Shown here: positions 32,543-40,275 of the stretch, one piece after another
Position numbering within the stretch: the first letter of the stretch is position 1
Layout: the number at the start of each line of letters is the position of its first letter
Assembly (NCBI RefSeq): GCF_903645325.1
Contig: NZ_CAHJXQ010000005.1
Span: 62,001 to 126,000, forward strand
DNA from: Microbacterium tenebrionis
GTDB taxonomy: Bacteria > Actinomycetota > Actinomycetes > Actinomycetales > Microbacteriaceae
Length of the DNA stretch: 64,000 nucleotides
Direction of reading: 5' to 3'
Notes under the pieces: generated by a model
Databases searched by the model: none
Seen by the model: only the letters and a program-made list of their open reading frames with translations
Told to the model about the DNA's origin: nothing
Made by a program: the position numbers and the translations under genes

Positions 32543-34636
32543 GTGCCGGACTTCGTCGAAGAGTTCGCGAACGCAATCACCATCCGAGCCGAAGGGAACG
32601 CAGCCTTCAGATTGGAAGCGTTCGGCGAAGAAGTGAAAGAGCGCCTTGAGTCCGCGGAGGTCGTGCAGGACCTGACGATCGTGCCGCTTCAATGCGTCGG
32701 CCGGAACAGGACGTCCCTCCGACTTCTGGGGTATGCGGAGGACACGGCTGACAGCTCTCTGGTCGTCTTGTGCTCGGCGTTCTACGATGACGCGGGAACC
32801 ACCTTGACGTCAGCCGATGCGCGTTCGTCCTTCAAGGCCGGAACGGGGTTCATCGAGCAGTCGGTCGACGGGTATCTGATCGACAACCTCGAGATCAGTT
32901 CCGCGGAGGCCGAGCACGCACGATTCTTCCGCGACATCCTCGGGCGCGACCCGCGCAACTCGCTCGAGAAGATCGTGAAGCTCAAGTTCATCCTCGTAAC
33001 CGACGGCGTGATGAGTGGCAGGTTGCGATCATTCGACGGCGATCGGGTCGCCAACTTGCCAGCGTCTTTTGCGATTTGGGACCTCGGTCGCTTCGAGGAT
33101 CTCGCCCTGTCAGTATCCGGACAGGACGACTACGACGTTGACATAACGCGTTGGATGCCCGACGGCCTCCCCTGCCTCCCGGCGGCCTCCACGGACGCGT
33201 CGATGAAATCGTATCTGGCAGTCATCCCCGGCCGGCTTCTTGCCGAGGTGTTCGATGAGCACGGTAGTCAGCTGCTCGAGTCGAACGTCCGAACCTTCCT
33301 CAGCGCACGAGGCAAGGTGAATCGCGGGATACAACGCACTCTCACCAACGAGCCTGAGAAGTTCTTGGCGTACAACAACGGTCTCACCACGACCGCCACC
33401 GGCGTCGGCATCAATCACACGTCTGCGGGGCCGAAGATCGTATCTCTCCGCAATTGGCAGATCGTGAACGGCGGACAAACGACGGCTTCCCTAGCGCATT
33501 TCATCCGCTCGTCCCGCAACGCGGAAATCGACAGCGTGTACGTTCCCATGAAACTCGTGACGGTCGAGGCGGAGAACTCCGCTGACGTCGTCTCAGCGAT
33601 CTCCCGCTACGCAAACAGCCAGAACTCAGTTAATGAGGCCGATCTGTTCTCGAACAGCCCGTTTCACGTGCGTCTCGAGCAGATCAGCAGGCGTCTTCTC
33701 GCGCCCGCACGCGAGGGCGAGAATCACCAGTCGAAATGGTTCTATGAGCGAGCTCGTGGCCAATGGGAGAACCAGCGCAACGCTGGCCCCGCTTCGCACG
33801 TTCAACGATTCGACCGCGAGTATCCGAAGAAGCAGCGGATCACGAAAACAGACTGGGCTAAGTACGCATTCAGCTGGAGCAAGCGACCCCACGAGGTGAG
33901 CCGTGGCGCGCAGAGCAACTTCATGGCCTTCGCCAAGCTCGCATCAGAGATGTGGGAGAAGGATGAGACTCAGTTCGGCGACGCGTACTTCCGCATCGGC
34001 ATCGCCAAGGCGATCATGTACTCCGATACGCGGGCCGCGATCATGGCATCCGATTGGTACGAGAGCGGCTACCTTGCAAACATCGTCACATATGCGGTGT
34101 CCCGATTCGCACTGGAGCTCGAGGCGCGATTTCCTGGCAGAAAGTACGACTTCGAACAGGTCTGGAAGCGACAGACGTTATCGAGCCCGAGTCGAGATTC
34201 TCTTGTCAGCGCGGCTCGGGCGATGCACATGCTGTTGACCGACCCGTCACGGCCGCAAGCAAACGTTACGCAGTGGGCAAAACAGGAAGAGGCCTGGAAA
34301 CGCGCGCAACGAGTTCCCATCACTCTCGCGTCCGGGATCGACGATGATCTGATCGATGCGTACGAGATTCGATCGCAACAGGTTGCTGCGAAACGGGAGC
34401 GTCAGATAGACACCGGACTAGAAACCGTTACCCGCGTCATGAAGGTTCAACGGACTGTGTGGGCGGATATCCTTCAAAACTCAAGCGGATCCGGAATCCT
34501 CAGTCCAACAGATCTCGGGATTATTCAAACCGTTGTTAGGGGAGATGTTCCATCGGATCGCCAGGCAGCACGCGCATGGCGTGTCCTCGAGCGCTGCGTG
34601 GACGAGGGGTTGATCACCATGGCCGATCTGTCCTGA
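32543..34636 (+). CDS. AIPR family protein (abortive-infection-associated)
   Basis: The GTG start at 32543 follows GAGGAGC, nine bases after the nuclease stop. The 697-residue protein has the conserved AIPR segments: ESNVRTFLSARGKVNRGI (246-263), FLAYNNGLT (274-282) and NWQIVNGGQTTASL (304-317), with a helical C-terminal third. AIPR proteins are linked to phage resistance and to restriction-like operons, but the biochemical role is unknown. It is the last gene of the operon and ends 24 bp from the convergent methyltransferase gene. Confidence 0.9.
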   Translation: MPDFVEEFANAITIRAEGNAAFRLEAFGEEVKERLESAEVVQDLTIVPLQCVGRNRTSLRLLGYAEDTADSSLVVLCSAFYDDAGTTLTSADARSSFKAGTGFIEQSVDGYLIDNLEISSAEAEHARFFRDILGRDPRNSLEKIVKLKFILVTDGVMSGRLRSFDGDRVANLPASFAIWDLGRFEDLALSVSGQDDYDVDITRWMPDGLPCLPAASTDASMKSYLAVIPGRLLAEVFDEHGSQLLESNVRTFLSARGKVNRGIQRTLTNEPEKFLAYNNGLTTTATGVGINHTSAGPKIVSLRNWQIVNGGQTTASLAHFIRSSRNAEIDSVYVPMKLVTVEAENSADVVSAISRYANSQNSVNEADLFSNSPFHVRLEQISRRLLAPAREGENHQSKWFYERARGQWENQRNAGPASHVQRFDREYPKKQRITKTDWAKYAFSWSKRPHEVSRGAQSNFMAFAKLASEMWEKDETQFGDAYFRIGIAKAIMYSDTRAAIMASDWYESGYLANIVTYAVSRFALELEARFPGRKYDFEQVWKRQTLSSPSRDSLVSAARAMHMLLTDPSRPQANVTQWAKQEEAWKRAQRVPITLASGIDDDLIDAYEIRSQQVAAKRERQIDTGLETVTRVMKVQRTVWADILQNSSGSGILSPTDLGIIQTVVRGDVPSDRQAARAWRVLERCVDEGLITMADLS

Positions 34637-34660
34637 CGGTTCGCGATCCGTACGAGAGAC

Positions 34661-35848
34661 TCACACCGCAACGCCTTCTCCTGAGCGCAGCATCTCCTCC
34701 AGATCTATGTTTGCGCGGATGGCCGGGTAGTCCATCCCCGCAAACGACCTGAAGAGTGCCGTGAAGATCGCTTCGGCGCCCTTCACCGGAACAGCCATCC
34801 CGACTTGCTTCCGAACGCTGTCCTTGCGTCCGTGGAACACGAAATCGTCGGGGAATGACTGCAGCCGCGCCCGTTCACGATTCGTAAGAGCCCGATTCTG
34901 TGTCCAGTGGTACATGTGGGATCCCCCGCCACCCGCACCTGTGACGGTGTACGCAGGTTTGCCCGGCTCGAGCCGCTTGTACGTCGTACTGATGGTCGTA
35001 CGCGTCTTGATCTTGAGGTGATCGGGCATGATCTCGAGTGCACGCGGCGAAAAAGCGTGCTCACCAGGGAGGATATAGCTCAATCGCTCCACCACGTTGT
35101 CCGACTGCCGGGTGTACTCATGGTTCGGAGCATCTAGCGGAATTCGGGGCTCGGTGAGCGCCTTCCCTGCGGAGACATTATGTCCGGAATAGATCTCCGG
35201 AGACGGAACGCGGAACACGGTGTCGAGATCGTCGCGAATCCCGACGATCACGATTCGCTGTCGGCGCTGAGGAACAGCGTACTCATCAAAGGAATAGAGG
35301 TGAGGCACGAGGCGATAGCGCAAGCCGGGCGCCGGCTCCTGCAAGTGCGCGAGGATCTGTTTGAACGCTTCCCCTTCATTGGCGCCACGCAACCCGGAGA
35401 CGTTCTCCGCTACGAACCACTTCGGGGCCTTAGTGGCGAGGACCTTCACCCCATAGGTGTACAACGGGCCATACTCGCCATGGAGGCCCTTCCACTCGCC
35501 TACCAGACTGTAGTCATTGCACGGGAAACCGAACGCGAATCCGTCGATGGGGCCAAGCGCATCGATGTTGAGATCATGAACGTTCTGATGAACCGTACCG
35601 CCACCGGTCTCGGGCAATTCGTCAGCAGATTCGACGACCACAGCATGATCGCCGTACGCGGGAACAAGAATGTTGTTCCGATATGTCATGCAGGTATCGC
35701 GGTCGTAGTCATTCGCCCATGCGTGCTTGAGCTCGACGCCTTCGACGATCGTCGCCGCCTGGCGAGCACCTAGTGCCATGCCGCCGGGCCCGCTGAACAG
35801 CTCGCCCATCCGGAAATGAAGATCAGACAAAGCTCGCTCCTCGATCAT
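34661..35848 (-). CDS. DNA (cytosine-5-)-methyltransferase
   Basis: ATG 35846-35848 follows AGGAGA. The 395-residue protein shows C5-methyltransferase motifs: motif I LFSGPGG (17-23), motif IV GFPCNDYS with nucleophile Cys110, motif VI ENVSGL (148-153), motif VIII QRRQRIVIVG (194-203) and motifs IX/X toward the end (LTNRERARLQSFPDDFVF). It should methylate host DNA so that the neighbouring nuclease operon spares it. It is convergent with the operon and divergent from vsr, so protection can be expressed separately. The target sequence is unknown. Confidence 0.95.
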   Translation of the reverse strand: MIEERALSDLHFRMGELFSGPGGMALGARQAATIVEGVELKHAWANDYDRDTCMTYRNNILVPAYGDHAVVVESADELPETGGGTVHQNVHDLNIDALGPIDGFAFGFPCNDYSLVGEWKGLHGEYGPLYTYGVKVLATKAPKWFVAENVSGLRGANEGEAFKQILAHLQEPAPGLRYRLVPHLYSFDEYAVPQRRQRIVIVGIRDDLDTVFRVPSPEIYSGHNVSAGKALTEPRIPLDAPNHEYTRQSDNVVERLSYILPGEHAFSPRALEIMPDHLKIKTRTTISTTYKRLEPGKPAYTVTGAGGGGSHMYHWTQNRALTNRERARLQSFPDDFVFHGRKDSVRKQVGMAVPVKGAEAIFTALFRSFAGMDYPAIRANIDLEEMLRSGEGVAV

Positions 35849-35984
35849 CGAACTCTCCTAAGCAGCCTATCGTGATTCCGCGGATGCAGCAGCTCCACCG
35901 CGCCGCGATGACTCTTCGTAGATTAGTTCGAGCGTTGGACATTGCGACTCAGATCTATTCCGAATCGCGCCGTATGCTCATGAG

Positions 35985-36395
35985 ATGTCCTGGGCGAGCA
36001 CCGAAGGCTCTCGTCGGTCGATGAGATCCAACCGACGTCGTGACACGAAGCCTGAATTGGCGATCCGCTCACTCCTTCACGCAGCTGGGCTCCGCTACCG
36101 GGTGGACTTCGCACCGATGGGCGGAAGGCGCCGCGCGGATATCGTGTTCACGCGGTGGCGAGTCGCAGTGTTCGTCGACGGATGCTTCTGGCACGGGTGC
36201 CCCCTTCACGCGACCCACCCCAAGCGCAATAGCGACTACTGGTTGCCCAAGCTCCAACGAAACATCGACCGCGATCGGGAAACCGACGAACAGCTGAGAT
36301 CCTCTGGGTGGATCGTCGTCCGGTGCTGGGAGCACGAGGCTCCGGTCGAAGTCGCGAAGCGAATCGAGCACCTCATCCGCCGGTTACGTACGTAG
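35985..36395 (+). CDS. vsr: very-short-patch-repair (Vsr) endonuclease
   Basis: The 136-residue protein matches Vsr closely: RRDTKPELAIRSLLHAAGLR, catalytic Asp52 in RRADIVF, FVDGCFWHGCPLHATHPK (63-80) and KLQRNIDRDRETDEQLRSSGW. Vsr nicks beside T:G mismatches formed when 5-methylcytosine deaminates, so it normally accompanies a C5 methyltransferase, here the divergent gene. ATG 36021 is an alternative start, but the first start keeps the family length. Confidence 0.93.
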   Translation: MSWASTEGSRRSMRSNRRRDTKPELAIRSLLHAAGLRYRVDFAPMGGRRRADIVFTRWRVAVFVDGCFWHGCPLHATHPKRNSDYWLPKLQRNIDRDRETDEQLRSSGWIVVRCWEHEAPVEVAKRIEHLIRRLRT

Positions 36396-36471
36396 GTTGC
36401 CAGCACGGACGGCGAGATCCTCGTTGCGACGAGACTTCAGTTCCTCATTGCCCCCTCGCTAGGTTGAAGTC

Positions 36472-36708
36472 ATGGCCCGCATACGAGAGTTCATCCAAGG
36501 CGACCGTGAAGTCAAGCCACCGCAGTCCGAGGTCGATGCGTACGTGCAAGAGGTCCGCGATGCAGAGGGGAACCTCTTCGTCTACCTCTATAACTACAGA
36601 CAAGGCGGACCTCGCCCGGGTGACAGCCCGACGCAAAGCATCCATTTCGACGCGAGGGCGGTACGCGAGTTCAAGAAGCTCCTCGAAGACGCGTTCGGCC
36701 CGCTGTAG
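36472..36708 (+). CDS. small hypothetical protein, 78 aa
   Basis: The 78-residue protein (MARIREFIQGDREVKPPQSE, EGNLFVYLYNYRQGG, REFKKLLEDAFGPL) looks compact and folded, with a beta strand pair and a C-terminal helix. No family was recognised. It ends 7 bp before the MazG-like gene, so it probably belongs to the same transcript. It could be a regulatory or adaptor protein for that module; this is a guess from position. Confidence 0.65.
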   Translation: MARIREFIQGDREVKPPQSEVDAYVQEVRDAEGNLFVYLYNYRQGGPRPGDSPTQSIHFDARAVREFKKLLEDAFGPL

Positions 36709-36715
36709 CGGTCCC

Positions 36716-37060
36716 ATGCCAACCCCCGCAACTCTGCAAGCCCTCCGCGCCTTCGTCGAGGCCCGCGACTGGGACCAGTTCCACACCCCCGAGAACCTGG
36801 CGAAGAGCATTTCGATCGAGGCTGCGGAACTCCTCGAGCTCTACCAGTGGGGCGGCACGCCTGACCAGCAGCGCGTCGAGGAGGAGCTCGCCGATGTCGT
36901 CACGTACTGCATCCACCTCGCGAACAAGCTCGGCGTCGATCTCGACGACATCGTCATGCGCAAGCTTGAATCCACGGAGCAGAAGTACCCGGTCGAGCTC
37001 GCCAAGGGCCGCATGACGAAGTACACCGAGTTGCAGCCGCACAGTGAGGAAGAAGAGTGA
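36716..37060 (+). CDS. MazG-like nucleotide pyrophosphohydrolase
   Basis: The 114-residue protein has the MazG-type helical bundle: EAAELLELYQWG (35-46) and EELADVVTYCIHLANKLG (56-73), giving the metal-binding Glu/Glu...Glu/Asp pattern, and a C-terminal KLESTEQKYP. MazG enzymes hydrolyse nucleoside triphosphates to monophosphates. The gene is translationally coupled (GTGA) to a GIY-YIG/DUF2075 helicase, and this pairing suggests nucleotide depletion or signal removal within a defence module. That role is inferred. Confidence 0.88.
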   Translation: MPTPATLQALRAFVEARDWDQFHTPENLAKSISIEAAELLELYQWGGTPDQQRVEEELADVVTYCIHLANKLGVDLDDIVMRKLESTEQKYPVELAKGRMTKYTELQPHSEEEE

Positions 37061-38796
37061 CTGGCTTCAGCATCCAGCACGTCGCCTTCGACAAGAACGC
37101 GGTCGACACCTGGGCGGCCGAGCACCCGCGCCACACGAACTGGCCCGTCGTCTACGTCATCGACCGCGCGGGCAACCGGCGCAAGCTGTATGTCGGCGAG
37201 ACCACGAGCACGCAGAAGCGCATGCGCCAGCACCTCGCCGGCTCCAAGAAGAACGAGGGTCTCGACTCGATCCGCGTGGTGATCGACGAGCGCTTCAACA
37301 AGTCGGTGTGTCTCGACCTCGAGTCGCACCTCATCCGCTGGTTCCACGGCGACGGGCAGTACGAGCTCCTCAACGGCAACGACGGGCTCACCGACGCCCA
37401 GTACTACGACCGCGATCTGTACCGCGAGTCGTTCCGCGATGTGTTCGAGGCGCTGCGCGCCGAGGGACTGTTCTCGCGCAGCATCCCGCAGATCGAGAAC
37501 TCCGACCTGTTCAAGCTGTCGCCGTTCAAGGCGCTCAACGACGACCAGGCCATCGCGATCACCGACATCGTCGACGGACTGCTCGAAGACCTGCAGCATC
37601 CCGACGCCCGCTCGACCCTCGTCGTGCAGGGCGAACCGGGAACCGGCAAGACGATCATCGCGATCTTCCTCATGAAGCTGCTCGCTGACATCCGCGACTT
37701 CCAGGATCACGACGATGTGCAGCCCGACTCGATGTTCGCGGAGTTCTTCGTCCCCGAGAACCGTGCACTCCTCGCCGATCTGCGCATGGCGCTGGTGATC
37801 CCGCAGCAGTCGCTCCGAGAGTCGGTCAAGAAGGTGTTCAAGAAGACTCCCCGTCTCGACCCGTCGATGGTGCTGACGCCATTCCAGGTCGGCGAATCGG
37901 ATGCTGCGTTCGACCTCATCCTCGTCGACGAGACCCATCGGCTCGGCCAGCGCGCGAACCAGGCGTCGGGCGTGCAGAACAAGAAGTTCCGCGAGATCAA
38001 TGAGTCGCTGTTCGGCGAGGATGCTGCGCACTACACCCAGCTCGACTGGATCAAGGCGCGCAGCAAGCATCAGATGCTGCTCATCGACGGCGACCAGAGC
38101 GTGCGCCCGCACGACCTGTCGCCCGCGGTGCTCTCGCGCGAGGTTTTGGAGGCGCGCGACCTGCACCGCCACTACCGGCTCACGACCCAGATGCGCGTGC
38201 AGGCGGGTGCGGACTACGTCGAGTACGTCCGATCGCTGCTGCGCGATGAGCATCCTGCGTTGCCCTCACTGGGGAGCTACGACTTGCGCTTCTTCAATGA
38301 TCTCGGTGAGATGCAGGCGGCGATCCGCGAACGGGATGCCGAGGTCGGTCTGTCGCGTCTCGTCGCGGGCTACGCGTGGGACTGGAAGTCGCGGCGTGAC
38401 CCGTCGGCGTTCGACATCGAGCTCGACGGGGTACAACTGCGCTGGAACAGCACCGACAAGGACTGGATCAACTCCGCCCGCTCACTGGACGAAGTCGGCT
38501 CGATCCACACCGTGCAGGGATACGACCTCAACTACGCCGGGGTGATCATCGGGCCGGACCTGCGCGTGTCGACGACAACCGGGCGGATCGTCGCCAATTG
38601 GGACGCGTACCGCGACAAGAAGGGCAAGGAACGGACGGGCCACCTCGCCGAGACGTTCGACGACGAAGACCTGCTCATCTTCATCCGGAACATCTACGGG
38701 GTGCTGCTCACTCGCGGGATGCTCGGGACGTATGTGTATGTGTGCGATCCGGGGTTGCGGGAGCGGCTGCGTGCTCGACTCTCGGCCGCGATCTGA
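37057..38796 (+). CDS. GIY-YIG nuclease fused to DUF2075 helicase/ATPase
   Basis: GTG 37057 overlaps the MazG stop. The 579-residue protein starts with a GIY-YIG-like nuclease module (VVYVIDRAGNRRKLYVGETT, with Arg55 in QKRMRQHL) and continues as a DUF2075 (Schlafen group 3-like) helicase: Walker A GEPGTGKT (192-199), VDETHRL (290-296) and late motifs HTVQGYDLNYAGVIIGPDL and RNIYGVLLTRGM. It should be an ATP-dependent nucleic-acid enzyme that could cleave. Its placement between a restriction-like operon and a toxin pair supports a defence role. Confidence 0.88.
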   Translation: MTGFSIQHVAFDKNAVDTWAAEHPRHTNWPVVYVIDRAGNRRKLYVGETTSTQKRMRQHLAGSKKNEGLDSIRVVIDERFNKSVCLDLESHLIRWFHGDGQYELLNGNDGLTDAQYYDRDLYRESFRDVFEALRAEGLFSRSIPQIENSDLFKLSPFKALNDDQAIAITDIVDGLLEDLQHPDARSTLVVQGEPGTGKTIIAIFLMKLLADIRDFQDHDDVQPDSMFAEFFVPENRALLADLRMALVIPQQSLRESVKKVFKKTPRLDPSMVLTPFQVGESDAAFDLILVDETHRLGQRANQASGVQNKKFREINESLFGEDAAHYTQLDWIKARSKHQMLLIDGDQSVRPHDLSPAVLSREVLEARDLHRHYRLTTQMRVQAGADYVEYVRSLLRDEHPALPSLGSYDLRFFNDLGEMQAAIRERDAEVGLSRLVAGYAWDWKSRRDPSAFDIELDGVQLRWNSTDKDWINSARSLDEVGSIHTVQGYDLNYAGVIIGPDLRVSTTTGRIVANWDAYRDKKGKERTGHLAETFDDEDLLIFIRNIYGVLLTRGMLGTYVYVCDPGLRERLRARLSAAI

Positions 38797-38942
38797 CTGA
38801 TCGAACTCTCCACAATCGCGGGCACGCCACGGCTTCTCCACACCCACGCTTCCGACGCTCCGCCGGAGCGCTCGGTGCTGCACACTGATCACGCAGGAAT
38901 ACAGATCTACTACTTCTACTAGTTCCGGCGTATCCTGGAGAG

Positions 38943-39206
38943 GTGGCAACCGTGACGAAGACCGAACTCAACCAGCAGACCGCGCGTGTACTGGCGAGAG
39001 TCGCCGCGGGTGAGCGCCTGACCGTCACGGATCGCGGGCGCCCGATCGCCGAGCTGACGCCGCCGGCCGCCGACGTCTGGTCGCAGCTCGTCGCGAGCGG
39101 GCAGGTCCAGTTGCCGGCGACGACCGGCGCATTGTCGCGCCCGAGTGTGAAGGCGACGAAGACGACCCGCGAGATCCTCGACGACCTCCGAGCCGATCGA
39201 CTGTGA
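38943..39206 (+). CDS. Phd/YefM-type antitoxin
   Basis: GTG 38943 follows GGAGAG. The 87-residue protein has the Phd/YefM DNA-binding half (KTELNQQTARVLARVAAGER, VTDRGRPIAELTPP) and a basic C-terminal tail (TKTTREILDDLRADRL) that should wrap the toxin. The stop overlaps the PIN toxin start as GTGA, the normal toxin-antitoxin order. Autorepression of its own promoter is expected. The upstream 146 bp contain AT-rich TACTACTTCTACTA, a candidate operator. Confidence 0.9.
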   Translation: MATVTKTELNQQTARVLARVAAGERLTVTDRGRPIAELTPPAADVWSQLVASGQVQLPATTGALSRPSVKATKTTREILDDLRADRL

Positions 39207-39586
39207 TCTACCTCGACACGTCGGCCGCAGCGAAAGCGATCATCGAAGAGCCCGAGAGCGAAGCCATCCGGAAGCTCTTCGCCGATGGCACCCTGTTCGT
39301 GTCATCGAAGCTTCTGGCCGTCGAACTCCATTCCGTCGCGGACCGGCGCGTGATCGACCCGGCCGATGCCGACGACCTGCTCGATCGGGTCGCCCTCGTC
39401 ACGCTCGACGCTGAGATCATGGACCGGGCGATCACGATGCACAGCGGTCTGCGGACGCTCGATGCGCTGCATCTGGCCACCGCTGTCCACGTGGGCACCG
39501 CGATCACCGGCATCCTGACCTTCGACAATGAGCTCGCGGCCGCGGCCGAGCGCCACGGGATCCCGTCGGTCTCTCTGCCTGCCTGA
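39203..39586 (+). CDS. PIN-domain (VapC-type) toxin
   Basis: The 127-residue protein is a PIN ribonuclease: Asp5 in IYLDTSAAAKAIIEEPES, the middle acidic residues in TLDALHLATAVH and the last in LTFDNELAAAAERHGI. VapC toxins cleave tRNA or rRNA when freed from antitoxin. It starts at GTG 39203 and is coupled to the antitoxin. All acidic positions expected for activity are present. Confidence 0.9.
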   Translation: MIYLDTSAAAKAIIEEPESEAIRKLFADGTLFVSSKLLAVELHSVADRRVIDPADADDLLDRVALVTLDAEIMDRAITMHSGLRTLDALHLATAVHVGTAITGILTFDNELAAAAERHGIPSVSLPA

Positions 39587-39616
39587 ACGGCTAGATCATT
39601 ACCAGCGGAGCGCGGC

Positions 39617-40096
39617 TTACTCCTGGGCCAGACGCACGGTCATCGTGGTGCCCAGCGCGGTCACCTCGTACGACAGTTCCCCGTCCTTGTACGTGAAGGT
39701 CTTCGTCTCGTCGCTCGAAGCCAGCAGCGCGCCGTCGGTCTTCGAGGTGTCGTTCACCGAGTCCCAGGTGAAGTCGGTAGATCCGTCCTCGGGAACCTCG
39801 ACGGTCCCCGCCCAGTAGAGCGACTTCTGATCGGGAGCCACCCACTGGACCTCGATCGTGTCGCCCGTGATCGTCGCTTCCTGGAAGCTGTCGGGAGAGT
39901 TGGAGTTCGTCTGCTTCCACGTTCCGGTGAGGTCCACGGGCTCAGGCGCCGCGGCCTCCTCAGTCTGCGGTGCGTTCGCTGTGGAGTCGTTCGGCGGGCC
40001 TGCCGGTGTGCTCCCTCCACCGCATCCGACAAGGCCGGTTCCGACGAGAGAGAGGAAGACGAGAGCGGTCGCGAGCTTCAGGGGTGACTTCGTCAT
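39617..40096 (-). CDS. secreted lipoprotein, unknown function
   Basis: ATG 40094-40096 follows AAGGA; an upstream ATG at 40114 is less well placed. The 159-residue precursor has signal sequence KSPLKLATALVFLSLVGTGL with lipobox LVGC. The mature part is Thr/Pro/Ala-rich, then a beta domain (DLTGTWKQTNSNSPDSFQEA, IEVQWVAPDQKSLYWAG). It resembles small secreted actinobacterial lipoproteins. No defence link is visible. Confidence 0.8.
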   Translation of the reverse strand: MTKSPLKLATALVFLSLVGTGLVGCGGGSTPAGPPNDSTANAPQTEEAAAPEPVDLTGTWKQTNSNSPDSFQEATITGDTIEVQWVAPDQKSLYWAGTVEVPEDGSTDFTWDSVNDTSKTDGALLASSDETKTFTYKDGELSYEVTALGTTMTVRLAQE

Positions 40097-40164
40097 GGGG
40101 TCCTTCGAGTTCATCAGCACCGGCCATCATCGCGGTGCTCAATCGTGAAACCTAGCAGAGCATT

Positions 40165-40186
40165 CGGCGGCGCGATCGCGCCGCCG
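40165..40186. promoter_or_regulatory. 22-bp perfect palindrome between divergent genes
   Basis: The half-site CGGCGGCGCGA is followed immediately by its exact complement, giving a perfect 22-bp palindrome without spacer. It lies between the lipoprotein gene (start 40096) and the DUF262 gene (start 40276), a divergent arrangement where a terminator is not needed. It may be an operator for one or both genes. Confidence 0.5.
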
Positions 40187-40275
40187 GGACGATCGCATCC
40201 GGATCTGCTTCGTCCAGCGATACTAAGATCCGGTTAGCCCCCGTGCACGCGATCAAGGGCGGCAAGGAGTGACCA

